From positions 1 to 36,881 of the forward strand of contig JADLBV010000129.1 of assembly GCA_020847545.1 (NCBI GenBank): 36,881 nucleotides of DNA. Direction: 5' to 3'. Origin of the DNA: Phycisphaerales bacterium (GTDB lineage: Bacteria > Planctomycetota > Phycisphaerae > Tepidisphaerales > Tepidisphaeraceae). Positions 27,052 through 33,124 of the stretch are shown piece after piece. How positions within the stretch are numbered: position 1 is the stretch's first letter; every line of letters begins with the position of its first letter. The notes below the pieces were generated by a model. That model worked only from the letters and a program-made list of their open reading frames with translations, was not told the DNA's origin and did not search any database. A program made the translations under genes and the position numbers.

Positions 27052-27104
27052 CGAGTTGGCAAAAATGGCGATAATCGGCCGTTTTGAGGGGCGAGTTGGC
27101 AAAA
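27052..27104 (+). repeat. Paired CGAGTTGGCAAAA motifs
   Basis: The identical 13-mer occurs at 27052-27064 and 27092-27104, offset by 40 bp, about four helical turns. They lie between the phased GGGAT array and the first gene of the element end and are candidate MuA-type binding sites. Confidence 0.7.
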
Positions 27105-27186
27105 GCGCGCGGATGGCGGAAGTGATTCAAAGTGGCTTTAATGTGGGGGTTATGAGCGTTTTATAAGTTCTTGCAGGGACCGCGCG

Positions 27187-27208
27187 CCGCGCGCTGACCG
27201 CGCGCTGA
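27187..27208 (+). repeat. Tandem 11-mer CCGCGCGCTGA
   Basis: Two perfect head-to-tail copies at 27187-27197 and 27198-27208, preceded by a partial copy CCGCGCG (27180-27186). It could be part of the element-end array or a simple GC-rich slippage product. Confidence 0.6.
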
Positions 27209-27235
27209 AATGGGCAATATAGTTAAGTTAGGGGA

Positions 27236-27256
27236 ACGCTACGCCAAGTGTAGCGT
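27236..27256 (-). terminator. Putative terminator of the Mu-like operon
   Basis: ACGCTAC (27236-27242) and GTAGCGT (27250-27256) form a 7-bp stem with a 7-nt loop, starting three bases after the stop codon of the last element gene. On the minus strand the downstream sequence is T-rich but interrupted (CCCCTAACTTAAC), so termination strength is uncertain. Confidence 0.4.
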
Positions 27257-27258
27257 CA

Positions 27259-27930
27259 CTATAGAAATTTCATCACCAGGGCAGGGGTGGGGGGGGAGCC
27301 GGGGGAGGTGAGGAGCATGAGGAACCAGGTGCGCGAGCAGTCGGGGGTGCCGCAGCGGTAGACCTTCCGAGTCTGGCTGGCGGACTTTTCCTCGATCATC
27401 TTCAGCGGTCGGCCGCAGCCGGGGCACTCGATCAGCTCGACTCTATATATAAGGTGTGGGCCGCCGCCGGTGGGGCGGCGGGTGTAGGGGAGGCCGGGGG
27501 CATCATACCCTCTCCCCTGCGACCCTCTCCCCTGCCCCTCTCCCTGCGTACAGGGAGAGGGAAGAATCAGATCGCCGGCGCGGTCGAAGAGTTCGCCGTC
27601 GATGGTCAGGGTGAGGGGGATGCCCATGGCGTCGAGCTGGCGGTCGCGGTCAGTCGGCTGGGGGCGGGTGGTTTTGAGGCGCCAGACCTCGGCCTGGCAA
27701 TTTGTGCCGGGGCGGGTGCGGCGATCGCCGGTCGGCTCGATCAGACCGTCGCGGGCCAGCTCGGTCAGACGGCCGCTGATCTGGTGGTCGAAGACGTTCA
27801 TCGCGTCGGCCAGTTCCCAGAGGGCCATGGGCTGCTGAGTCAAAAGATCGAGGATGCGCAGCCGCCGGCTGGTGTTGTGGCGGGCGGCGGCCTGGCCGGC
27901 CTGGGCGGAGGTTTGATTGAATAAAGTCAT
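27259..27930 (-). CDS. Winged-HTH plus zinc-ribbon protein, last gene of element
   Basis: A 223-residue protein. The N-terminal part (about 20-90) is a winged helix: RRLRILDLLTQQPMALWELADAM, then QISGRLTELARDGLIEPTG and a basic wing. The C-terminal part has a zinc-ribbon: ECPGCGRPLKMIEE ... YRCGTPDCSRTWF, four cysteines in C-x2-C / C-x4-C spacing. The middle (about 123-140) is LPSPCTQGEGQGRG, which is translated from the palindromic repeat at 27536-27561 and so is probably inserted or expanded sequence. It may be a DNA-binding regulator. Its position at the downstream end of the element resembles accessory or regulatory cargo genes. There is no good Shine-Dalgarno; it starts 15 bp after the preceding stop. 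Confidence 0.7.
   Translation of the reverse strand: MTLFNQTSAQAGQAAARHNTSRRLRILDLLTQQPMALWELADAMNVFDHQISGRLTELARDGLIEPTGDRRTRPGTNCQAEVWRLKTTRPQPTDRDRQLDAMGIPLTLTIDGELFDRAGDLILPSPCTQGEGQGRGSQGRGYDAPGLPYTRRPTGGGPHLIYRVELIECPGCGRPLKMIEEKSASQTRKVYRCGTPDCSRTWFLMLLTSPGSPPTPALVMKFL
27536..27561. repeat. Palindromic repeat, copy 1
   Basis: Arms CCCTCTCCCTG and CAGGGAGAGGG around a 4-base centre (CGTA). It lies inside the winged-HTH/zinc-ribbon gene, where the minus strand is read as PSPCTQGEG. It is preceded on the plus strand by CCCTCTCCCCTGC-type half units. Confidence 0.85.
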
Positions 27931-27945
27931 GGGTTTTCGTCGCGG

Positions 27946-28200
27946 CTAGAACGGGTTTTCGGGCAATGGGATTGGCCGGTGCGGCGGGATAAATCCCGCC
28001 CTACATTGGGCGCGGCGGATGAATCTTTCCAGGGTTTTGCGTCGGGTGGTCTGGCCGGGGAAGGCGGCGATGGCGGCCAGTGTGGCGCGCAGGGCGGGCA
28101 GGTGGTCGGGCAGATCGCCGTTGCGCCAGTGACAGTCCAGCGTGGAGCGCAGGTCGGCGTTGCTGGTGGAAATCCAGTCTTGGCGGGGCGGGGTTTTCAT
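27946..28200 (-). CDS. Small basic protein of the element
   Basis: An unrecognised 84-residue protein beginning MKTPPRQDWISTSNADLRSTL. The ATG at 28200 is preceded by AAGGAGG with five bases spacing, the best Shine-Dalgarno in this part, which decides the start over an upstream ATG at 28245. The middle is helical and Leu/Ala-rich (LPALRATLAAIAAFPGQTTRRKTLERFI). The last 17 residues (CRAGFIPPHRPIPLPENPF) come from the GGCGGGAT palindrome at 27983-28000, so the original protein was probably shorter. No function is suggested. Confidence 0.65.
   Translation of the reverse strand: MKTPPRQDWISTSNADLRSTLDCHWRNGDLPDHLPALRATLAAIAAFPGQTTRRKTLERFIRRAQCRAGFIPPHRPIPLPENPF
27983..28000. repeat. GGCGGGAT/ATCCCGCC palindrome, copy 1
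   Basis: GGCGGGAT AA ATCCCGCC, followed by CTACA. The same 23 bases occur at 30086-30108 between the gp10-like and MuF genes. Here it provides the 3' coding end of the small basic protein. Confidence 0.85.
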
Positions 28201-28225
28201 GGCAACCTCCTTGTTGCGTATCAGG

Positions 28226-28444
28226 TTAAGATTTAATTCTTTCATCCCGCGGGTGGCGGACGCCGGGGGCTATTGGCTCCCAGCGGATGCCGTGATCGCC
28301 GGGCCAGGGTTGGCGGTGGTCATGCTCACCATCGGTGATGGCCATAGGAATACCAGGCGCGACAGGGAAAGCGTCACAAATCATTCCCGGTCCTTTGGGG
28401 CGATAATGCTTGCAACGCCGGCATTGGGTTGGAATTGCGATCAT
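28226..28444 (-). CDS. Small cysteine-containing protein coupled to MuF
   Basis: A 72-residue protein: MIAIPTQCRRCKHYRPKGPG, then CDAFPVAPGIPMAI, DGEHDHRQPWPGDHGIRWEP. The pattern C-x2-C-K-H-Y ... C-x-A-F-P-x-G-I-P ... H-x2-P-x-P-G-D-x-G-I resembles a short protein often found directly next to MuF-type minor head genes in phages (recognised from memory, not searched). The ATG overlaps the MuF stop as ATGA, so translation is coupled. Its role is unknown; a head-assembly helper or, given the peptidase-like MuF tail, an immunity protein are both possible. It extends 19 bp past the upstream ATG of the next gene's frame. Confidence 0.75.
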   Translation of the reverse strand: MIAIPTQCRRCKHYRPKGPGMICDAFPVAPGIPMAITDGEHDHRQPWPGDHGIRWEPIAPGVRHPRDERIKS

Positions 28445-30069
28445 TGGCCGCTGAGCCTCCGGTAAAGGTCCATCACCTGCGAATCGTAACGCTTGCCGGC
28501 CAGACGGCCGGCGAGTACTTCCGCGATAAATTCGTCCGCATTCTCCGCCGCGCGGAACGAAACCCGCGAGGCGACGGCGAATTCCGTCGTCGTCAAGCGG
28601 CGGTTTTGATGATCGAGTTTTCGGGTTGCGAAATTGTTGTGGGCCTGTTCGTGGAACATCACATGTCGCGGGTCGGCGGAGGAAAGGTATCCCGCCTGAT
28701 GCTCCCGCTTCATAAATCCGGCCGGGTCTTTCCAAAACGGAGCGGCGGGATTGAGGTAGATGGCGCGCGAAGCGTAATTCGTTGTGGCAATTCGATCCGG
28801 GTCGCCGTTAAACCTGTCCAAGGTTGCATCGATGGATTCGGGCATGGGCAATCCGGCGGAGGCGGTCTGCTGGATGCTTCGGACGGCGTTGGCGCCGATG
28901 TCGGAACGGTCGCCGAGGTTGACGTGTTTTACGCCCATCTCCTTGAGCAGGTGGGTGTGGTAGGCCGGGTCATCGGAGTCGCTGACCTGGTGTTTGGGGC
29001 CGGTGCCTTTGTTGATCTCCTTCATGCGCTGTTTAACGGCCGCTTTTCGCTGCAGGTCATTAAAGGTACGCACGGCGTCGGAGGGTTGTTTTTTCCATTG
29101 CTGGGCGATTTTCGCGGTTTCCGGTTCCGGTCGGGCGGCCTGGCGCTGGGCGGGGGTGGCCAGGTTGGGGACATAGGCGGCGATGCCCTTGGAGCAGTTG
29201 GGATGAAAGGGCGGGCCGCCGCCGGGGAGGCTGTCCAGGGGCGGATAATCTTTAGAGTCGCCCTTGATGGAGTAGACCTTGCCCAGGAACTCCGAGCAGG
29301 GGTTGTTGGACTGGCGGCCGTCGATGACGACCAGCTCGACGCCCTCGCGCTGGTACTGGAGAAGATTGCCGTTGGTGATGGCCTGGGCGGTCTGGGTGCG
29401 GACGACCATCTCGGCATAGACGCGGGCATCGTAATGCCGGGTGTCGCCGTTGCGGTCGACCACCTGGACGAGCCGGCCATTGTGGGCGCGGACCAGTTGA
29501 TCGCGCAACTGGCGGCCGGCCAGCGTGCGGTCGCCGGAGATTAGCCGGCCGGCGATGACCTGGTCGATGTCGGCTTCGGAGAGGTTGGCCTGGGAGGTGG
29601 CGCGGAGGATGCGCCGGGCGGATTCGCCCATGGAGGCGGCGGCCTGGTGGAGGTCGCCGGCCATTTTCTGGGCGACGACGCGGATGGCGTCGTGATTGAT
29701 AACGTTGAAATTGGCGTCCAGGCCCGCGGGGCCGCCAGGGGCCGGTCCCCGGCCGTGGAGGACCAGTGTGGTGTGGCGGTTGAGGCGGCGAATCTGGTCG
29801 GCCGCCATCGCCCGGCCGGCGCCGGCGGCGGCGGGTATGGCCCTGGCGGCGTAGGCGGCGGCGCGGCCTTGAAGGACCTGAACGATGCGGTCGATCTGCT
29901 GGAGTTTCTGGCGGGCGGCGTTGGCCCGCCATTGGGCCGAGGCGGTGGTGGCGCCGGTGGGATGCAGGGCCATCTGGGCCAGTTCCTTCTGGGCGCGCTG
30001 GTAGAGGGCCAGCAGCTTTTGCCGCTCGGCGGGCTGGAGGCGGGCGAAGATGGCAGCGAGGTCGGGCAT
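28441..30069 (-). CDS. MuF-like head protein with C-terminal zincin-type domain
   Basis: A 542-residue protein. The central part (about 215-300) is the MuF/SPP1-gp7 head-morphogenesis domain: VVRTQTAQAITNGNLLQYQ, EGVELVVIDGRQSNNPC, GPPFHPNCSKGI, with the C...H-P-N-C signature. The N-terminal 200 residues are helical. The C-terminal third (about 360-542) is different: it carries HEQAH at 473-477, the HExxH zinc-peptidase motif, followed about 30 residues later by ENADEFIAEVLAGRL, which offers a third metal-binding or catalytic Glu (E513 or E517). MuF proteins with variable C-terminal enzymatic domains are known as phage-borne polymorphic toxins. Here the gene sits in an element lacking other head genes. 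It has an ATG start and no clear Shine-Dalgarno; the downstream gene is ATGA-coupled. Confidence 0.85.
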   Translation of the reverse strand: MPDLAAIFARLQPAERQKLLALYQRAQKELAQMALHPTGATTASAQWRANAARQKLQQIDRIVQVLQGRAAAYAARAIPAAAGAGRAMAADQIRRLNRHTTLVLHGRGPAPGGPAGLDANFNVINHDAIRVVAQKMAGDLHQAAASMGESARRILRATSQANLSEADIDQVIAGRLISGDRTLAGRQLRDQLVRAHNGRLVQVVDRNGDTRHYDARVYAEMVVRTQTAQAITNGNLLQYQREGVELVVIDGRQSNNPCSEFLGKVYSIKGDSKDYPPLDSLPGGGPPFHPNCSKGIAAYVPNLATPAQRQAARPEPETAKIAQQWKKQPSDAVRTFNDLQRKAAVKQRMKEINKGTGPKHQVSDSDDPAYHTHLLKEMGVKHVNLGDRSDIGANAVRSIQQTASAGLPMPESIDATLDRFNGDPDRIATTNYASRAIYLNPAAPFWKDPAGFMKREHQAGYLSSADPRHVMFHEQAHNNFATRKLDHQNRRLTTTEFAVASRVSFRAAENADEFIAEVLAGRLAGKRYDSQVMDLYRRLSGQ

Positions 30070-30085
30070 GGTCTTTGTCCGTCGC

Positions 30086-30153
30086 GGCGGGATAAATCCC
30101 GCCCTACAATCTAGAGACTAGAAAATCATCACGCATCACGCTCCACGCATCAC
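30086..30153. repeat. Repeat cluster between gp10-like and MuF genes
   Basis: This 91-bp gap is made largely of repeats: the second GGCGGGAT/ATCCCGCC palindrome (30086-30103, then CTACA), CTAGAGACTAGAAA (30111-30124), whose exact reverse complement occurs at 30860-30873, and ACGCATCAC twice (30131 and 30145). No promoter or Shine-Dalgarno is evident. Confidence 0.7.
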
Positions 30154-30160
30154 TTCCATT

Positions 30161-30526
30161 TTACAACGCATTTTCGATCTCCGTCAGAAGATACTGCTCC
30201 AGGTCGGGCATCTGGTTGATGGCGTTTTCGAGGAACTTAGCCTCGCCTTCGGGGTGGTGCAGGTCGAGGCGCTCGTGGACGGCGGCGGCGTAGCTCATAT
30301 TGAAGCCGATGGTTTTGGTCAGTTGACCGTTGTGGCCTTCGGTGGGCAGGGCCGTGGCGGAGCGGCGCAGGTCGCCGGTTTTAATGGGCGCCCGCTGGCG
30401 GGCGTTGGTCAACGCCGCCTGGGCGTAGAGGTTGAGCGCCCGCCTGGCGGCGTCCATGGCCAGGCGGTGCGGCTCGCCGCCGGGCTGGAGGCTGGCCAGA
30501 AATTTGGAAAGGTCGGTGGAGGTCAT
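30161..30526 (-). CDS. HK97-gp10-like phage protein
   Basis: A 121-residue protein resembling HK97-gp10-type tail/neck proteins. The pattern ALTNARQRAPIKTGDLRRSATAL is the characteristic A-x-x-x-A-P-x-x-T-G-x-L-R-x-S segment, followed by IGFNMSYAAAVHERL (Y-A-x-x-V-H/E) and a C-terminal helix EAKFLENAINQ. In tailed phages the protein joins head and tail. Start chosen at ATG 30526 (MTSTDLSKF); the frame is open to 30616 but that part is translated palindrome. Its place before, rather than after, MuF is unusual, and no other tail gene is present. Confidence 0.78.
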   Translation of the reverse strand: MTSTDLSKFLASLQPGGEPHRLAMDAARRALNLYAQAALTNARQRAPIKTGDLRRSATALPTEGHNGQLTKTIGFNMSYAAAVHERLDLHHPEGEAKFLENAINQMPDLEQYLLTEIENAL

Positions 30527-30530
30527 GGGG

Positions 30531-30842
30531 CTAGGTGCTAGAGGTTGAGTGCTGGAAAATACGACCCTCTCCCTTACCCTCTCCCTGGGTACAGGGAGAG
30601 GGATATATATCGGCACGCAGGCCGGAGGCGGTGATGTTGGTGACGCCAGCCATGCCGCTTAGCCAGACGAACACTTCGTCCAGCGACGGCTTCTCCACCG
30701 TCTGGAGGATGGCCACGCCGGAGGCGATGTCGTGGCAGGCCCACTGGCCGCCGCCCAGATGGACGCAGTAGGCGATCAGTTTTTGGCCGCAAAAACCGCA
30801 GATTTCCTTGATGGACGATTCGATGACCCGGTATTTTCGCAT
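30531..30842 (-). CDS. Small cysteine-rich protein with repeat-derived tail
   Basis: A 103-residue protein starting MRKYRVIESSIKEICGFCG. The ATG at 30842 has AGAGGAG with eight bases spacing. The N-terminal half holds C-x2-C, then C and C (ICGFCGQKLIAYC, WACHD), suggesting metal binding. The last 25 residues (YPSPCTQGEGKGEGR...) come from the palindromic repeat at 30577-30602 and from low-complexity CTAG-type sequence. The core of about 78 residues is probably the original protein. No function is recognised. It ends four bases before the gp10-like start. Confidence 0.7.
   Translation of the reverse strand: MRKYRVIESSIKEICGFCGQKLIAYCVHLGGGQWACHDIASGVAILQTVEKPSLDEVFVWLSGMAGVTNITASGLRADIYPSPCTQGEGKGEGRIFQHSTSST
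30577..30602. repeat. Palindromic repeat, copy 2
   Basis: Arms CCCTCTCCCTG / CAGGGAGAGGG with centre GGTA, preceded by the half unit ACCCTCTCCCTT. It provides the 3' coding part of the small cysteine-rich gene and, in another frame, an open extension upstream of the gp10-like gene. Confidence 0.9.
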
Positions 30843-30855
30843 GGGTTTATCTCCT

Positions 30856-31389
30856 CTAGTTTCTAGTCTCTAGCACCTGGTTTCTAGAATAAAGGCCTTC
30901 CGTGGCCGCGGCGGCGACCGTGCCGCCGGGGCTTCCTTGCCGTGGCGCGGCGGCAACCTTGCCGCCTTCGGGGACAGATTCTTTTCGGTCGACGATGGCC
31001 TTGAGGGCCTCGATGACGTTGTACGCCTCGAAGGGTTCGAGCCGGCCGGGGTCGTCGGTGCGGCCGCAGCTCATCCGGCGGCAAAAGCCGTCCAAGTCCA
31101 GGCCGGCGGCCTGGGCGAGGGCGCCCATCTTGTAGAGCTGCTCATCGGAGACTTCGTGGCCGCGGGCGGCCACCTTGCGGCGGTAGTGGTCGGGGCGTTT
31201 GGATTGGTCGCAAAAGCCCATTTCCTCCAGAAACGCGAGCATATTTTCAAAGCTGCGGTTGTTGAGGTCTTTGGCGCTGGACACGCGGGCGATGTTGCGC
31301 AGGGCCATGCGCCAGGGGGCATCGTCGCGCAGTTGCGGCACCTGGCGGCGGGCGGTTTGCAGGAGGATGATCTGGGGTTTGGTGAGCAT
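30856..31389 (-). CDS. gemA: GemA/gp16-like regulatory protein
   Basis: A 177-residue protein matching the Mu gp16/GemA (DUF1018) family. The opening MLTKPQIILLQTARRQVPQLRDDAPWRMAL, then NIARVSSAKDLNNRSFENMLAFLEEMG is the family core (x-K-Q-I-x-L-x-H... and S-S-K-D-L). The middle is helical with FCRRMSCG. In phage Mu GemA alters host gene expression and DNA supercoiling; here that is inference from family. The ATG 31389 lies four bases after the previous stop, with no Shine-Dalgarno, so translation is probably coupled. The last 35 residues (GGKVAAAPRQGSPGGTVAAAATEG) are a degenerate Gly/Ala repeat and CTAG-type sequence, unlike the rest. Confidence 0.78.
   Translation of the reverse strand: MLTKPQIILLQTARRQVPQLRDDAPWRMALRNIARVSSAKDLNNRSFENMLAFLEEMGFCDQSKRPDHYRRKVAARGHEVSDEQLYKMGALAQAAGLDLDGFCRRMSCGRTDDPGRLEPFEAYNVIEALKAIVDRKESVPEGGKVAAAPRQGSPGGTVAAAATEGLYSRNQVLETRN
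30860..30873. repeat. CTAG-type repeat, inverted copy
   Basis: TTTCTAGTCTCTAG here is the exact reverse complement of 30111-30124. It forms the last codons of the gemA-like gene. Related TCTAG elements lie on both sides (30855-30893). Confidence 0.7.
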
Positions 31390-31393
31390 GGGG

Positions 31394-31711
31394 TTAAAAC
31401 AAGTAACGGCCGCATTGCGTGCACTTGAGGTGCTCGTAGGTGTTGTAGTGGCCGTTTTGACATCGCCAGACTTTTTCCAGGAGCGTCGGGTTGTCCGGGT
31501 GGCCATACCGTTTGACGACCACGTCGGCCGGCTCCATCGCCCGGGCAAGGCCCGCCTTTGTGATGAAGAATTTTCCTTCAGCGTCTTCAACGGCATAGCC
31601 GCGATCGCGCAGCGCCTTGGCGGTGCAGCGGTCTGCCCCGATGTAGCCGCCGTCGCTGGCGCGGCGGAGCGCGGACAGCTGCACGGTGTTGAGCCTCCTG
31701 GACTTGCTCAT
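31394..31711 (-). CDS. Winged-HTH plus zinc-knuckle small protein
   Basis: A 105-residue protein. Residues 8-58 look like a short winged helix: LNTVQLSALRRASDGGYIGADRCTAKALRDRGYAVEDAEGKFFITKAGLARA. The C-terminus has CQNGHYNTYEHLKCTQCGRYLF, a C-x3-H ... C-x2-C zinc knuckle. Together these suggest a small DNA-binding regulator. ATG 31711 has AAAGGAGG with eight bases spacing, decisive for the start. It begins three bases after the preceding stop. No specific role is known; proteins of this layout are common in Mu-like elements between B and gemA. Confidence 0.78.
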   Translation of the reverse strand: MSKSRRLNTVQLSALRRASDGGYIGADRCTAKALRDRGYAVEDAEGKFFITKAGLARAMEPADVVVKRYGHPDNPTLLEKVWRCQNGHYNTYEHLKCTQCGRYLF

Positions 31712-31714
31712 GAC

Positions 31715-31906
31715 TCAATCCTCCTTTGTCGGTTGGGGCACATGGGGCAGCTCCACGGCCTTGAGCTGGACGCCCTCGTGGGCGGCGGGGTCGGCGTCCA
31801 TCGCGGCGTATAGGCGGTCGGCGTCGAATTGCGAGATCCACCGCCACGACTGGCCGGGGCGCTTGACGTAGTGGGCGTGGGGGCGGGTTTGTTGGTATGC
31901 GGGCAT
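31715..31906 (-). CDS. Small protein downstream of MuB
   Basis: An unrecognised 63-residue protein, MPAYQQTRPHAHYVKRPGQ. ATG 31906 has AGGAGG eight bases upstream, strong for this region. It is rich in His, Gln, Trp and charged residues, with no membrane segment. It starts 15 bp after muB and stops three bases before the next gene, so it is part of the same transcript. The Shine-Dalgarno and tight spacing support a real gene more than the sequence itself. Confidence 0.65.
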   Translation of the reverse strand: MPAYQQTRPHAHYVKRPGQSWRWISQFDADRLYAAMDADPAAHEGVQLKAVELPHVPQPTKED

Positions 31907-31921
31907 AAAAACAATCCTCCT

Positions 31922-33124
31922 TTACGCGGTGGCCCGTTGCTGGCGGGCTTCGATGATGGCCTGCTTGCTGGATTGCGCCCGATGCAGCGACAGACCGATT
32001 CGCCTGCCCTGCAGCAGGTCCAGCGACGCGGCATTGACGATGGCTCCGGGCTTGCCGTGGTCGCGGGCCAGGAGGACCAGCCACTTGACCACGCGCAGGC
32101 AGCCGCCGGCCCGCTCGTTGGCCTTGCGGACCAGGTACATCACCGCGTCGTCGGTCATGCCCATTTCATTCTCGCCAACCTTGCCGGATTCATCCCGCAC
32201 CAGCTTGATCTGCTGGGACGACAGAAAGAGGCGGATGTCGTCGACACTGTGAAGCGTTCCACCGCCGCCGCCGCCCTCCTCACCGGCGGCCAGCTTCTCG
32301 GAGAGGTCCAGCCAGCAAGAGGTGCGTCCGAACACCTGGTCGAGGGCCTCGAACTCCGAGGCTCCGCCCTGCACATACGTCTTCAGGTTCGCGGTGCCGA
32401 TCAGCATGAGCGGGCAGCCGGCCTCATCGTGCAGGTCGCGCAGGCAGTGCAGGCCCTCATCCCTGCGTTTGAGCGTCAACTTGTGCGCCTCGTCGACGAT
32501 GATCATTCGACCGGAGTTTTTCAGGATGGCGAAAATCTGCTGTTCGACCTGGTAGGCGGTCAATTTCAGACCCGTGATGCGCAACTGGCGGGCGATCATG
32601 TCCAGCACCGCCAGCTTGCTGGCGCCGGCGGTGGTGATGCGGATGAGGATCGACCCGATGATTTCCGAGCGCAGGAACTCGGCGGTCATCGACTTGCCGC
32701 AGCCGGAGGGGCCGGTGATGATGCCGATGCCGCCGATGCGATGCACCCGTTTGGCCAGGCCGATCATGTCCAGGGCGGCGGAGGTTTTCAGGAAGCCGGG
32801 AACCTTCGGCGCGGCCTCCTTAACCAGCAACTGCTCCAGGCCCTTGTCGACGCGGCGAATAATGGTCTCGCTGTCGCCCTTGTAGGTGCCGGCGAGGATC
32901 TCGCTGACGGTGGCGGGGCTGATGGCGAACGCCCTGGCGAGCACCTGCTGGCTTTTGCCGCTGCGCTGCTGATAATCCTTCACCCGCCTGATGATCGCGG
33001 CTTCGATTTCGGGGGTCAGTTCCTGGTCGTCTCGTAGCATCCGTGCTTCTCCTAAAATCCTGGCCTCCTCGGCCAGCCGGTCAATCCATTGGCTGTGAAA
33101 CTGGTAGCTCCCGTTGGGGTTCAT
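31922..33124 (-). CDS. muB: MuB-like target-selection ATPase
   Basis: A 400-residue AAA+ protein, partner of the transposase; MuB chooses target DNA and activates MuA. Residues about 40-105 form a HTH domain (KSQQVLARAFAISPATVSEIL), as in phage MuB. Walker A is GPSGCGKS (138-145); Walker B is MIIVDEAHK (207-215); sensor-like LIGTANLKTY follows. A Gly-rich loop (EEGGGGGGT) occurs near 305. Its ATG overlaps the muA stop as ATGA, so the two are translated together, fitting their joint role. It is slightly longer than Mu MuB (312), with a longer C-terminal region. Confidence 0.92.
   Translation of the reverse strand: MNPNGSYQFHSQWIDRLAEEARILGEARMLRDDQELTPEIEAAIIRRVKDYQQRSGKSQQVLARAFAISPATVSEILAGTYKGDSETIIRRVDKGLEQLLVKEAAPKVPGFLKTSAALDMIGLAKRVHRIGGIGIITGPSGCGKSMTAEFLRSEIIGSILIRITTAGASKLAVLDMIARQLRITGLKLTAYQVEQQIFAILKNSGRMIIVDEAHKLTLKRRDEGLHCLRDLHDEAGCPLMLIGTANLKTYVQGGASEFEALDQVFGRTSCWLDLSEKLAAGEEGGGGGGTLHSVDDIRLFLSSQQIKLVRDESGKVGENEMGMTDDAVMYLVRKANERAGGCLRVVKWLVLLARDHGKPGAIVNAASLDLLQGRRIGLSLHRAQSSKQAIIEARQQRATA

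Larger units (their letters stand above)
26898..27258. other. Gene-free end region of the Mu-like element
   Basis: No credible ORF lies in these 361 bp. It holds an array of GGGAT pentamers at 10-bp steps (26968-27002), two copies of CGAGTTGGCAAAA exactly 40 bp apart (27052 and 27092), two GGTTATGAG 9-mers (27024 and 27148), a tandem 11-mer (27187-27208) and a hairpin (27236-27256). The arrangement resembles transposase-binding arrays at Mu-type ends, though the motifs do not match phage Mu itself. Confidence 0.55.

Noticed and set aside
28226-28735. 169-residue reading frame overlapping the MuF gene
   Set aside because: Its first half lies inside MuF in another frame; only the last 72 codons, starting at the ATGA overlap, look real.
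28429-33037. Long plus-strand ORFs at 28429-29544 and 31829-33037
   Set aside because: Antisense to the MuF-like and MuB-like genes. Composition is Gly/Ala/Val-rich and there are no motifs.
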